Source: Heterohyrax brucei
Lineage: Eukaryota; Chordata; Mammalia; Hyracoidea; Procaviidae
Length of the DNA stretch: 64,000 nucleotides
Direction: 5' to 3'
Assembly: GCA_028571685.1 (NCBI GenBank)
Contig: CM053142.1
Span: 133,122,796 to 133,186,795, forward strand
The notes under the pieces are model-generated. The model had not been told where the DNA came from. It searched no databases and saw only the letters and a program-made list of their open reading frames with translations. Below, piece by piece: positions 13,101-25,600 of this stretch (the first letter of the stretch is position 1; every line of letters begins with the position of its first letter). The translations under genes were made by a program, and so were the position numbers.

Positions 13101-13384
13101 CTTTCCATCTTTTTCAGTGTAGGTTTTCTGTTTGTTGAGACTTCTGTGTTACGTTTCTTGTTTTGATAATGTTGCATTTTCATTGTGCTTTGTGGCTACC
13201 TGTGTGCTCCCTTTTAATACTCCCAAGTTTAAAATCAATTTAAACTTTTGCATATGTTTTTAATTTCCTCTCCATCATAGTATATCCCTCTCTTTATTGT
13301 TATGGTGTCTCAGTTTTCATGATAGGATCACTGGTTCCCTTCTTTTCCCTAACTGAGTAGGATTCTGTGTCCTGCAGTAATCTT

Positions 13385-13545
13385 AATCTTCATTTCAACT
13401 TTCTGAGGTAGATAATGTTTTTTCCATCTAACAGAAAGGAAACCGAGGGTCTGTGGTCCCATAGGTAAGTTGCAGAGCCACGATTGAGTCTAAATTTTTT
13501 CTGGCCCCCAAATTGAGTTGTTTCTTCTTATGCTGCATTCCCTAC
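13385..13545 (-). repeat. MIR SINE, degraded
   Basis: The + strand shows GAGGTAGATAATG, then AACAGAAAGGAAACCGAGG and GTAAGTTGCAGAGCCACGA, the complement of the MIR core. Confidence 0.6.
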
Positions 13546-14899
13546 TGTGGTGTATCCGTGGATCCCAAGTTTTGTATTTTTCTAAAAAATTAACTTTTTG
13601 TTTTTTATTAACTTTCAGCATTGAAACAAAATTTAGATGTTGTCTTATTTGTTAAGTGTAGCTTTTAATCCTCCAGGGTACATTTCTTGTGTATTTTCTC
13701 TTGTAAAAATGATATTTTTGTCCTGGTTACATTCCTTCATTGTATGTTAAATCCATGTTTAGCAATCATTTATTTCATGAACCATGTCTTCAGAGTATAT
13801 TATTAGGAATAGATTTTATAGGAAATCACATATTTGCATTTTTGGCATTTTAAGGCAGTCCACTTATCTGTCTGTGTGGCTGATTGGATCAATGGTTACT
13901 TCACGTGGTTGTTTTGAAGGCTGTACTTTTATTTTCTTCTTAAACTGTATTCACTAACTTGTGTCATGTAGTGACTTATATAGAAAATAATCTATATTAT
14001 ATTGTGATTGCTTCAGTGCTCTTTGTCCAGGTATTTTGACAAGGGAGCCATGTATTCTCTAGCTTCGCATAGTACTTCCCTCCCATACTTAACTCCCTCA
14101 GCACTGAGAGGGCTGATAAGTTTGCTTGTGGATATATGACCTTTATAAGAAAGTCTAAAATGTCTGCTTTTTGGATTTAAGCTTTCAATAAATAGATACA
14201 TTTCTGGGGAAAGTGAAGTTTTAAATGATCCATTCTAGTTAATGCTTACAATACGGATTGTTCAAAGTGATGTTCTCATGTTGACCAACATATTGTATTC
14301 AAACTGTTTAGGAGAACATGTACTTTAACTTCCATTTATAGTATATAATGGTAACAGAAAATTGTAATTCCTAAACGTTTCACTTTCTGTCATCAAGTGA
14401 AGCCTCATTTATCTTTTCTGAAATGGTCTAGCAATTTGGAAGTGAAACGAATTTGTTTATGAAATAGTTACATTATGTGATGATGGTATTGGCTTCTGTA
14501 CTTAATAGAAGGACTTGATCAGGTATAAAATGCTTATTAATTTGATTTGTTGTATTGGACAAAGAGTAAAGGTTGAATGCTAGTTTAATTTTCTAGATTA
14601 TAGACCCCTGGGTTTGAAAAGGAATATTTGTAAGATTTGATACTTTTTATAGAAAGTAGTTTACAGGGATACAAATACTTCTGTTTTAGAGTAATTTACA
14701 CCTACCTCAGATGCATCTGATATGCATCAATAGTTAAAAACTACTGTTTTATTAAAAATTTAGTATATTTCAGAATAATTAAAAGAATTTAGAATTTTGA
14801 CATGAAAACATCATCAGTGTGTGTGGTAAGACCTTCATTGTTTTAATGTTTCGCTTCTCAGTGTTCCCAAAGTGGTCAATGTCAGTCAGCATAATTCTT

Positions 14900-15570
14900 T
14901 CTGAAAGCCACAGAATGACCCCTTACAATTCCCTATCTAGTGATATCCCATACCTCTGTAACTTCTTTCCTTATGCCCTAACCAGTTAAACTGTACACCA
15001 AATACTGTTGCCTCAGTTCACCAAATGCTTCTCCTTTCTAGTCCCAGTTCTGCATTTTACCTTTTTTCTATCCATTTCTGTTATTGTAATTATCTTTCCA
15101 AAGTCCAGTTTGTGTCACTTCCTTGCTTAATATTATTTTTTTATGTTCTTTGCCATAGTTGGTAGCCTTTTCTGTATGACATTGAAGGAGACTCTTTACA
15201 GTCTTGCTCCAGTACACTCTTTTATTTATCCTCTAATGTGCGTAAGGGTGAGCCCTGTGCCCTTCTGCCAGTTACCCTATTATTTGGTGACCACTGTTTT
15301 ATATTTTATTTTCTAATCATGTCATTAACTTTTGTTACACTTAAACTCATTGCATAGTGTCATTTTGGGAAAGCCTTTGTTTGGATCCACATCAGTATCA
15401 CCATTCATAGTGTTCCTGATACCTCATCCTTATTCAAAATAATCTTCTTTATCCTTCCTTTAGAGCATTTACCATACTGCATCTGTGATTATAATTAGTT
15501 ACATAATTCCTTTGCTTTCCCCGTTATAAGCCTCTTGATGACATGCTTCATGTCTTACTCAAGGTTTTTT
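14900..15570 (+). repeat. L2 LINE, 3' region
   Basis: The segment resembles L2 3' sequence (CTTCCTTGCTTAATATT, TTTAGAGCATTTACCATACTG and GTTATAAGCCTCTTGATGAC) in the sense orientation. Confidence 0.55.
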
Positions 15571-15769
15571 AGGGATTGTTTTCTAATGCAGATAGGGAAT
15601 AGACACAAACGCAGACAGATAGACATGCTGGCAGGTTGGCACACACATACACATTTTGATTTTCTCAGCTGAAGTGTCTACTTTGTATATATCACTGCTA
15701 AGTGCTAATCTCTGTGAAGAAATACAACATTAACAACATGTTTCATTATTGTAACATACGTTCAAAGAC

Positions 15770-15900
15770 TTTGGAAAACCTGGTAACAAAGTGGTTAAGG
15801 GCTACAGCTGCTAGCCCAAAGGTCAGCAGTTCAAGTCTAGCAGGCATTCCTTCTCTCTAAGGCACTTATGGTAACAGTTTTTTTTTTTTTTTTTTAATTT
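15770..15900 (+). repeat. afrotherian SINE, 5' part
   Basis: The tRNA-derived half is clear (AAAGTGGTTAAGGGCTACAG and AGGTCAGCAGTTCAAG); the 3' body is short and ends in a T16 run. Confidence 0.82.
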
Positions 15901-16435
15901 CCAGTTTTCAAAGACTTTGTATTCTTCGAAGACAAAAAGACATTGGTGTAAAAAATTAAAAGACATTATGCAGCAAATACCATGAAATTCACATAAGTAG
16001 TATACTTTAATACACTACTTCTATACATTTTTTCTAGGTATTTTTGACTTGTTTTTTGCAGTTTGTATCTTTCCATTTATTATATACTTGTGTGTTTGTT
16101 GGATAGATTTTTCTATTTTGAACAGTTATTGGTATGTCATCAGGAACTATTGAGAAAGTACAAACTTTCTGTTTAAGTACTTTTCAAGTTTAGTAAGCTG
16201 AATTTAGAGTTTAGCTTAATGTTACTAAACAGGTAATTTCATGCAAAAATTCATAGAGGCTGACTTTGAGATAGTCTTCATGTTTTTGTCTGCCTAGTTT
16301 TTTTTTTTTAATGAAATAATGATACTGCTAGAGTTTCATTTAGTGTAACTTTATAAGTATAGTAGTTAAAAATTAAGAAACAGGGTATATTATGTGATTT
16401 TTTTGTGAAGAGTAAGAAATGTGGGCTCAAATATC

Positions 16436-16487
16436 ACATGTTATAGTGTGATGTACAGATGACATGTTATAGTATGATGTACAGATG
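16436..16487. repeat. 26-bp tandem duplication near the exon a acceptor
   Basis: Two adjacent 26-bp units, 16436-16461 and 16462-16487, differ at one base (AGTGTG versus AGTATG). The pair ends 63 nt before exon a. Confidence 0.9.
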
Positions 16488-16550
16488 GTAACATGAATAC
16501 AATGGTATATGTACCTTCCTTATGCTCTAATATAATTAATTTGTTTCTAG

Positions 16551-16617
16551 ATGCTGGCATCACCATCTACATCAGGTCAGCTGTCTCAGTTTGGGGCAAG
16601 TTTATACGGGCAACAAA
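16551..16617 (+). CDS. CNOT2: CNOT2 coding exon a (residues 58-79, first base of 80)
   Basis: The exon follows acceptor TTGTTTCTAG and ends before donor GTAAGA. It reads MLASPSTSGQLSQFGASLYG then QQ, and leaves one base of the next Ser codon (phase 1). It is Ser/Gln-rich and probably disordered. The in-frame ATG at its first codon is internal Met58, not the start of translation. Confidence 0.96.
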
Positions 16618-19600
16618 GTAAGAATTTTGCATTTATTCTGGTATACTCCTTTTTAAAGTGAAACATACATAACTGTCTATTAAAAAAGCAGCTAGTGCTT
16701 CCTGGGTGGGTTTCTTTCAGTATTTGAAAGGAAAGATTTAATCTTCAGAGTTTTCTTATTTCACTTATATAACAAAATAACATTATTTTAGAGCTTAACT
16801 CAAGCAAATTTGTTATTATTGGATATAGAATAGTTTGAAACCTGTTTCTATATGTTTTGTATTTTTATGTTCTTTTATAGTATTTTTGCAGAAGCATTTA
16901 CTAATGAATTAAAAGTAGACATGCTCTGTGTTTTTAGTTAGAGGAAATTAAAGAGGTTCGATTGGTTGGTTGGTTGGTTAGGTTGTTTGTGTTTGGGGAC
17001 AGTTTATGAATGTGAGACCATTGCTTACCACCAGTTTGCAAAATACTGTCTTTGTTTTAGCAAATATTTCCTCTTTTGCTTTAGCTCAGTCTAAGTACAG
17101 AATCTAGGTGCTTTTGGCTCATAGTCAGTACTTTTTTCATTACACAAAGTTCCATTGATATAGTATTTTTAAAGTACTTAGCCTGGTGCCTGGTACATAG
17201 TAAGCTCTCAATAAATTTTAGTTTTTATTACTATAAACTTTTTATAAAACTATAAAAAAATCTTTGTTTTTTAAAAATTAATTTTCCTAATAGTAAGGTT
17301 TTATCATCTCTGATAAAGTGATTTTCGTGGGAGAGGCGTAAAAGTGCTGTTTCAGTTCCCATCAAAGATTATAGAATAACAGAATAGCTGGGAGAGACAA
17401 TCCAATGGTTAACAGTTTTAGCCAGTTTCAAATAAAAATTAGTTACCCCCGTGTAGTGCAAAAGAAAAATTTAATAGGTATCAGAATAGTTTATTATACC
17501 ACTTCATTCATCAAATCAGCTTTGAAGTCTTGTGTGGGAAAGAAGCTTATTTTGTAGACAAGTATAGTTTCCATGTACTTTTTTCTATCTTTTGTGACAT
17601 TTCCTTTTTGCATGGAACACAATTTTGTTAATACAGATTTCATAAAAAGTTACTAATTGCTTATTAATATTAACAGTTTTCCTTTAGTTAAGCAGAAAGA
17701 GAAAAGAGTATGTTTTAAAATTGTATTATATTAAGAAAAATGTGCTGTTTATCCTTAAGGGTTCGTTTTCATTATTACAGGAATACTGTCAGCTAGTAGT
17801 TTTATGCCATTTAGCCTTTGTGCTAACATGGACTTCTCTATCTTTTTGGTAACCCCTGTCATGGAAGTATCTAGTTATTTAAAGTTAGTTTATTTCTGCG
17901 GAGCAGTTACAAAGAACTTTCTTATTTTTGTAAAGTCCACAGTTTGTCACAGCAGAAAGTAAACATGGAATGAAGAAAAATTGTATTTCAGAAACCAGTG
18001 TTGTTTCATAATTGGAATGGCAGTAGTTTCTTAGTATAATCAACTGTGTGGACTTTAAAAAAACCTTTCTGGTCTGCTTTTTGTAGTAAAATATACTAGG
18101 TTTGAGGTAGTTTTTTTGAATGATAAATACTGACATATGCAACTCATTATGCTGGTTATTAAAGATAAGGAAAACCCTGATGACACAGTGTTTAAGAGCT
18201 GTGGCTGTTAACCAAAAGGTTAGCAATTTGAATCTGCCGGAAGCTCTTGGAAAACCCTACAGGGCAGTTCTACTCTGTGTGATAAGGTTGCTATTAATTG
18301 GAAGCAGCTTGTTGGTAATGGGATTTTTTAAAAAGGAAAAAATAAATCTATATAAAGATTAATAAATTAGCAAGTTATTTTCATTTAAAAAAGTATTTTT
18401 AAGAGACTTAATAGTTGAATGCTCCTTGGAAACACTGTCAGGCAGTTCTACTCTGACTTATAGGATCACTGTGTCGGACCCGACTCAATGGCAGTGGGTT
18501 TTATTAAATAATTGAAAAAAGTCACATGTGACAGAAATATGTTCTCTTAGACGTCAATATGTAAAGTAACTATATAGAAATCTCTTGAGTGGAGCAAGAA
18601 GTTAAATGCTCAATAGCTAACCAAAAGATTGATAGTTCAGATCCATCTGGGGGTTATCTGTTTCTGAATGGTGACAGCCTTGAAAATCCTAAGGATCACA
18701 GTTCTGATCTGCATACACGGAGTCACCATGAGTTGAAGTCACCTCAACAGCAAGTAACAAGAATCATATTCCTATAGCATATGTGAAGCAACAACATTTT
18801 AAACATTGAGCCTAAGACCAACTGAAACCGAAATGTTCCAGGTCAAAGTGCAGTTATTCACTTCTAGAGTATTGCTTTAGAAACTGCAACTGGTGAAAAA
18901 AGAGAGGGCCTGGATTGCCATGTCTATTTCTGATAGGACAGACTCCAAGAGGCCAAATTAAAGAAATCATCTAGCTAGTCTGAACAGACACTTTGGCAGA
19001 GGGACATAGCTATAATGTGGAACTTGAAGGTCAAATTTTCAATAGTGTAGGCAAGTCAGAATGATAAAATTTGAAAGGACTGACATTAAGGAATGATGAG
19101 GAGACAGAAGGGATAGGCATATTAGAGTCAGTTAGGAGGGTTATTCTTACGGCAGGTGGCCTTTGTCTAGGATTGTGTTTGGTCGTTGAGATGGAAATAA
19201 TAAACGTTTTTTTCTCCCAAATGCATTGAGTACCACCGTTGGCCCTTAGTCAGACTGGCAAAATTCACTAGGAATTTGTGCCACCAGAGTGTGAGGTCTG
19301 ATACCTGTTGTGTGTTCTTAATGGTTGGAAATAGTTGGAGGTAGAGGAGATGGAGGAGGAACAGTGCCCTCTCCAAAACTGAGACTGGTGAGAATCAGCA
19401 AGGCAGGTAATGGATAGTAGAACTGGTACGTTTTTTTCAAATGTGAGTGGAAGTTATTTGCATTGCATTATTGTACCCAGGAAAGTGTGGACTAGAGGCT
19501 TGTATGACCCCAGTTTCTAGTATAGTGTAATTGTGTCTAAAAGCATAAGTAACTTCTCATTCAGGAGTTTATGTGAATACTGTTCATCAGATGATAGCTA

Positions 19601-22600
19601 TAGAAGTTAGTGACTGTAACCTTGTATTCACATTCTGTTATATTCTTTGTTTTTTAAGTATCTGCCTAATAATTTATCTAAGTTTTGGAACCCCTCATGG
19701 TCTAATGGATGAGAGCTATAGCTGGTGGCCAAAAGATTGGCAGTTCAGATATACCAGGTGCTCCTTGGAACCTTTCGGTCAGTGCCACTCTGTCCTATAT
19801 GGTCATTATTAGTTGGAATCAACTTGACAACCTTGGGTTTGGTTTTTTTCCTTTTTGTTTTTAGTCTTAAGTGTAAAGACTTCTGGGTTCCTAAACCCTG
19901 GTGGTGTAGTGGTTCAGAGCTATGGGTGCTAACCAAAAGTTTGGCAGTTAGAATCCACACGCACTCCTTGGAAACTTTGGGGCAGTTGTAACTGTCCTGT
20001 AGTGATTCTGTGAATCAAAATTGACTTGTGGGAGTGGCTTGGCTCTGCATTTCCATAGCTACCTACTAGATAGGAATGGGCAGAGAACCACAAATCAATT
20101 TCTCCTGGATATTCATTGCACTTAAATTGAGTAGTAGTATATATATGGGTAGAGTAAGGAGCCCGAGTGGTGCAGTGACTAAGTACTTGACTGCTAACCA
20201 AAAGACAGAGAGTTCAAACCTACTGGCCACTCTGTTGGGGGAGAGATGTGACAGTCTGCTTCCTTAAAGATTTTAGCGTTCTAAACCTGGGGTCACCATG
20301 ACTCGGATCCAACTCGACAGCACTGGCTTGGCTGGCAGACCTAGTAAGACAGTTCTACTTTGTTCTGTGTCGCATTGCTGTACATCGGAATTTGGGGAGA
20401 CTGTATATTTACCAACAGGATTTAGAGCCTTAGAGGATAGGAAAAAAGAAAACTACTGTTTACCGAGTGTCTTCTGTATACTTATAGGCTCGTAAGTTAG
20501 CAGCTGTCTGGATGATTCCGTTATGCACATTTGCGTCTGAATTCTCAGAGGACCTGGGCATCTCGGCTTGAAAGGGAAATAAACCTCCTGTTAATTTCTA
20601 GACTTCTTACTGGACTTCTGACTTTGAAAGCAGTGACAGTGTCTCATGCTTCCAACAAACATCCCATCTGTTTTAAGAATAACCTGTATGAAGCCTGGAG
20701 TCCTGGGTGGTGTAAATAAACGATAATCATACTCAGTTGCTAGCTGAAAAGGTTGGAATTTTGAGTCTGTTTAGAGAAACCTTAGAAGAAAGTTCTGATG
20801 CTCTAAAATTCTGAAAAATCAGCCATTGAATACCGTATAGAGCACAATTCTGCCCTGGCACATGTGAGATCTCCATGAGTTGGAACTGACTTCAGTGGTA
20901 AAGCTACTTGCTTTATAGAGAATCAGCATAGGTGCGGTGGGGATGCTGCTATTGACAGTGTAGATAGGTGAAAGACAAATTTTGATGCTTCTGGAAATTC
21001 TGGGGCCATTTAACAGATTCTTGAATTAGTAGCTATGTACCAGATGCTTTTGGAGTTTCTTCTTCTCAAAGAGCACATGATACAGTTGTGGAGGACAGGA
21101 CATTATAATTATATATTAAATAACTGTAATATATGTAATTTTTGTTGTTATTTAGCTTCCAGTGAGTCTTTTCTGATGCCTAATACACAACTTTGCCACT
21201 TTTACTGTGTAGGAACAACAGTATAAAGCTTTCCCCTATAAACTGTCTTTTTTCTGGTGGAAACTGTTACTTCATCAGAGGATTTTATGTTTCCTTTTAG
21301 GACCACTGTTGACTGTGTTTGGAGAGTCATATTTCACAAAAACAAAATGAAGCAAAAAACAAATATTTGCATATTTAGTATGTGTCAAACACTTAATTTC
21401 ACTGTATAAATTAACTCATTTAATCTTTACAGTCCTTGGCATTATTACTCTTAATTTCATTATTGTTAGCCACACTGCATTAGTATTATCCTTATTATGG
21501 AAAAGAAGAAATGACCCAGATACGTTTAGGAACTTGCCCAAGGTTGTATAGGTAGTAAGTAGTAGAGCCAGAATTCAGTTTCTTTTTTTTGATCCGAGAC
21601 CCACACTAACAAGGCTGAGTTAATGATCCCTCCTTTGTGCCCATAAGCTGTATATGTATATATAGATAGATAGATACACACCTCGTATAAATACCACAGT
21701 CGTAGTACACATATATATGTGTGTGTAGTATTTTGTATCATGGTAGAGCATAAGAAGAAAAAATATTCTAGATGGGAATAATGATAATGGTAATAAGTAA
21801 AGGTACAGGGGGTAGATTTGGGGGTTGAAATAGGGATTGAAGGAAGATTATTACTCATACGTGGTGTGCAGTGGCATGTCTGTTGGAGTGGGTTAACTGT
21901 TAAGATTCTAAAAAATCTTTTTTCTCCTAAGAGAATTTTAAAGACTGAACTGTGTTTGGATTTTGATACTGTGGGACAGTGGTTCTCAACCCTGATTGTG
22001 CTCATAGAAATACCTACAGGGCTTTTAAAATTGCATTGCACATCATTTGCCCAGACCGAGACTAATGAAATCCAAATTCTAGGGATGGGACCTAGACAGT
22101 ATTTCTTTCAAGTTCCCCAGAAGGTATGAAAATTAACAGCTATAAGAAATGAAAAGTAATTGGTTGAAACAGGAGACAAGAAATTGGACCATTATTTATG
22201 TTTTTATTTAACATGACTGAGTGAAAATGTACATTCCCGTATAAATTTACATGCCCACCTATATGCAGCTTCCACTGCTCTCCCTGTCTGGTGACAGCAC
22301 ACCATTCCTCTCTGCTCCATACATATCTCATCCTCCCAACAGCCTCCTTTCCGCTCCTCTCCACCCACTCTCCTTCTTCCAGCCAGAGGTCAGCAGGATG
22401 ATATCCTATAGATGTATAGAACCATAAAGTGCAACCCGTATATGGTCACTCTGCATTGCCAAGTCCAATCCATTCCTGTCCAAAGAGTGGACCTTCCTTA
22501 TAATTTATGGGTAAGGGCAGCGTCAGGACCGGGGGCCATGCTCTCCAGAGAACCCCAAAACCGCTGGACCATCAAGTGAGGTCTTTTAGTGGCGATCTCA

Positions 22601-25600
22601 GGATGCAACCCTTTTTATTCTTGTGTTGCCAGTGAGACTCAGCCTAGTGAGCTCCATCGTGGCTATCACTGGTGGTGGCCGGGCTGGACCATTATTTTTA
22701 ATGTTCATTACCTCTGACTTTGAGCAAGTCATTTAATATCTGGTTTTAGTTGTTCATCTGAAACTTTTTTGCAATGATCTGGAGTCTGTTTTATCTGTAA
22801 AGTCTTTTCATTATAATGAGGTAAATTACATGATAAAATAATTTCTCAAGCAACATTAATCAAGCTAGTGTAGGACACCTTTCAGGGCTATTGTCCCTTT
22901 GTTAGTGTGGACAGGGAAGCTCGGCCCTAGAGGAATCTAGTTGCCTTAGGAAAGGAAAAACAAACACTTGTAGCCCTGGTGCATCAATTACAAGATTTTT
23001 TTTTTCCTCCCCTTCTCTTTAATGAGGATTCAAAGGGACTTAATTTAAGTGTGAATATTTAGTGATTTGATTGCTGTCATTGAATTCTTTTTTCTTGTAA
23101 CTTGAATTATTGTTTATCTCTAACAAAAAAAGATGAATAAATGATGATATATCTTGCCATAGGTATTTAAGCATGTGCTGCTAATCAGTTTATAGAATCA
23201 TTTCTTAAATCACAATTCTTTTCAGTTTCTGAAAAACTATCTGTAGAGAATCTAAGTCATTCTTTGAGTGTTTGCAGCCTGCCAAATAAGATAGGAATCT
23301 ATTTAGAATATATTCAGATATTCTTCCAGATATTTTTTCTTTATTATCAGGTTGTCAAAAGTGAATAAAAAAGTTTAGAACTATAACCTTTTAAAGTTGC
23401 TTTTCTTTTCCCTTCCTACTCCTTTATTCCTTTACTTTATAAAGAGGACAAATATCCTTTTTCTAAAACTGCTGCAAGGAAGAACTTACTCTTCTAGTCA
23501 CGTCACTTACGGAAGCTCATGCATACTTAGTAACTGTTTTTTTAACCGCATGTCTTATTAGTCCTTTGATGCCAGAGGTCTCTGTGAGGTTTGTCTGTCT
23601 TAGCTTTCATGTCCTCTTATAGACACAGTATTTTGGAAATAGCTTTCTGTGATTGTTCTGATTTACACTAGTAAAAGGTTAAATTTTCCCTCCACTTTTC
23701 ATACTCACTTGTAGTGTGTATTAGGTAAGTCAGATTATTATGACATGGTGTATTTTGTCTTCTAAAAGTGAATCCTTGTGTGTTCTGGTTTAGTGTTATT
23801 AATTCTGTTTTAAAGAAATTCAGTTTTTTAAATTTAAAATGGAAGTACTCAAGGGTTAATGACCTGGTTTAAAATAATGCACACCTTTTTGGCCATCTGA
23901 CAAGTGGTTCAGCAGACCTTTAAGACTTCATTAGCTCTTTTCTTTTTTAAATCCAAAAGATGAATGAATTTTAGAGGTTAGAAAAGGGAACAGTAATCTT
24001 TAGTTTTCTTTATTCTGTACTCTCTTCCTTCTGTCTGAGCATTATGAATGAAATATGCCAATCCCTGATTGAATAAGTAAATATACACAGTTTTATCCAG
24101 TTTCATTTCCTTTTCAAAAGTGTTTTTTTTTTTTTTTTGCTAATGTTCAGATTATCTCCTGTCTGAAATTGTTAGTTTTCAGGATGTAGCAGAATAATGT
24201 GAGGTAGTGATAACTTAATGAGTCTTTCATAGGGCTTTTAGATTATTAGAAAGGTGCCATAGGGTACTTGATTTTTGGAAAGTGTATGTTTGTTTTTAGT
24301 AATGAAGATGTAGAGAGAGTGAAAGTGGAAAGGAAAAGGATAAATGGAGAAAAGAGAACTTGCAGGTATGGAGAAGAGAAAGAAAATGGAGGGAGCAAAG
24401 AGAACAAGAACTAACACTTAGAGAAGAGGTTTGAAGAGAAGGAAAGTGTGCAAAAAATGAAAAGAAAGCTGAAGGATATAGTTGAGACATTTGGAAGTTT
24501 GTCGGTCACTTGAAGGGTGATAATTGAGTGTTTCATTGGGCTCCTAAAATGCTGTCTTTAAGTACACTAGAAGTTAAGAGATCTGAATTCTAGTCTTGGT
24601 TCTTTGTGTCACCTTGGAGAAGTCAGTCAGCGTTTCCAAGGCTCAGATTCCTCATCTATAAAATGTGAACACTGGACTAAGTGATCTTTAAGTTCCTCTC
24701 TGCCTCTAAAATTGTATGATTTTTCTGGTGGTTAGTGGCTGTGAGAAACACAGTCCTGTCAGAAATTTGCAGTCATAGCTGACTTTAGGACAGCATGTTT
24801 GGGGAGTAGGCTATAAACTCGAGTGAGGGTAGGAGCCTTTTCTGTCTTGTTCATAGCCATTAATTAGCACAGTGTTTAGCACGTAGTAACTAATAAATGC
24901 TTGAATGAGTGGAGTGTAAGATCATGGCATTAGTAGTATCTTACGGAAGCACCTCAAGGCCCTGTAGGGAAGACTGGCGTGCTTGAGCTGAGGGAAAAAA
25001 CCTACTTCTTCTGGGGGAAAAGGAAAAAAAGTAGGCTGATTTGTCTCTTGTTCTTCCTTCAGTTTAATCCCAGATTCAGAAAATGCGGCTGTAGGTAGTG
25101 GCAGTCTCATGGTTTACAAAATTTTATAGTGAGGAGACATACAGTGGAAACTCTGGAGTTGCAGTGGTTAATCACAAAAAGGTCAGTGGTTCTAATCAAA
25201 GTGCTCCTTAGAAACCCTATGGGGTGGTTCTGCTCTGTTCTGTAGGGTTGCTGATTTGGGATCAACTCGACAACAGTGGGATTTTTCGTTTGGTTTAGGC
25301 ATACAGTGACTAAACCAATGTTTAATTGAGGCCAAAAAACCAAACCAAACAAACAAACAAAACTAAGCCCACTCCCATCGAGTTCATTCCAACTCGTAGC
25401 AACCCTATAGGACAGAGTAAAATTGCCCCATAGAGTTTCCAAGGAGCTCCTGGCAGATTTAAACTGCTGAGCTTTTGGTTGGCTCTTGACCAGTAACACC
25501 ACCAGGGTTTCCTAATCTAGACCACTTCCCTTCAAATGACATAAAGAAATGCAGAGCCAAGCTTCAGTCTTCGGTGAACATGAGTGAAAAGAAGCCATGT

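Larger units (their letters stand above)
7395..13378 (-). mobile_element. L1, 5'-truncated, with ORF2 remnants and 3' UTR
   Basis: About 6 kb on the minus strand. The 3' UTR is at 7395-8830 (with an LTR at 7756-8211), and a decayed ORF2 lies at about 8830-13080. Recognisable pieces are the endonuclease block LNIYAPNTRVSKYI with GDFNTPLS (12564-12761), the reverse-transcriptase block [20 protein letters not shown] (10850-11050), the segment TLPDLRTYYLATVVKT (10350-10535) and the C-terminal GTLLHCWWDCKMVQPLWKAI (9099-9311). Many stops and frameshifts make it inactive. A possible TSD is TAATCTT at 7391 and 13378. Confidence 0.88.
1..16550 (+). other. CNOT2 intron, 3' portion (more than 16.5 kb)
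   Basis: Intronic sequence upstream of exon a. About two thirds is mobile-element DNA: SINEs to 2740, L1 at 3295-4945, mariner at 5166-6420, L1 with LTR at 7395-13378, MIR at 13385 and L2 at 14900-15570. The stretches 2760-3290, 13550-14900 and 15900-16550 show no recognisable element beyond a short tandem duplication at 16436. A T16 run occupies about 15881-15896. Confidence 0.85.

Noticed and set aside
21526..22041. 171-codon minus-strand open frame
   Set aside because: It runs across a MIR, a microsatellite and an hAT-derived repeat, so it cannot be one gene.
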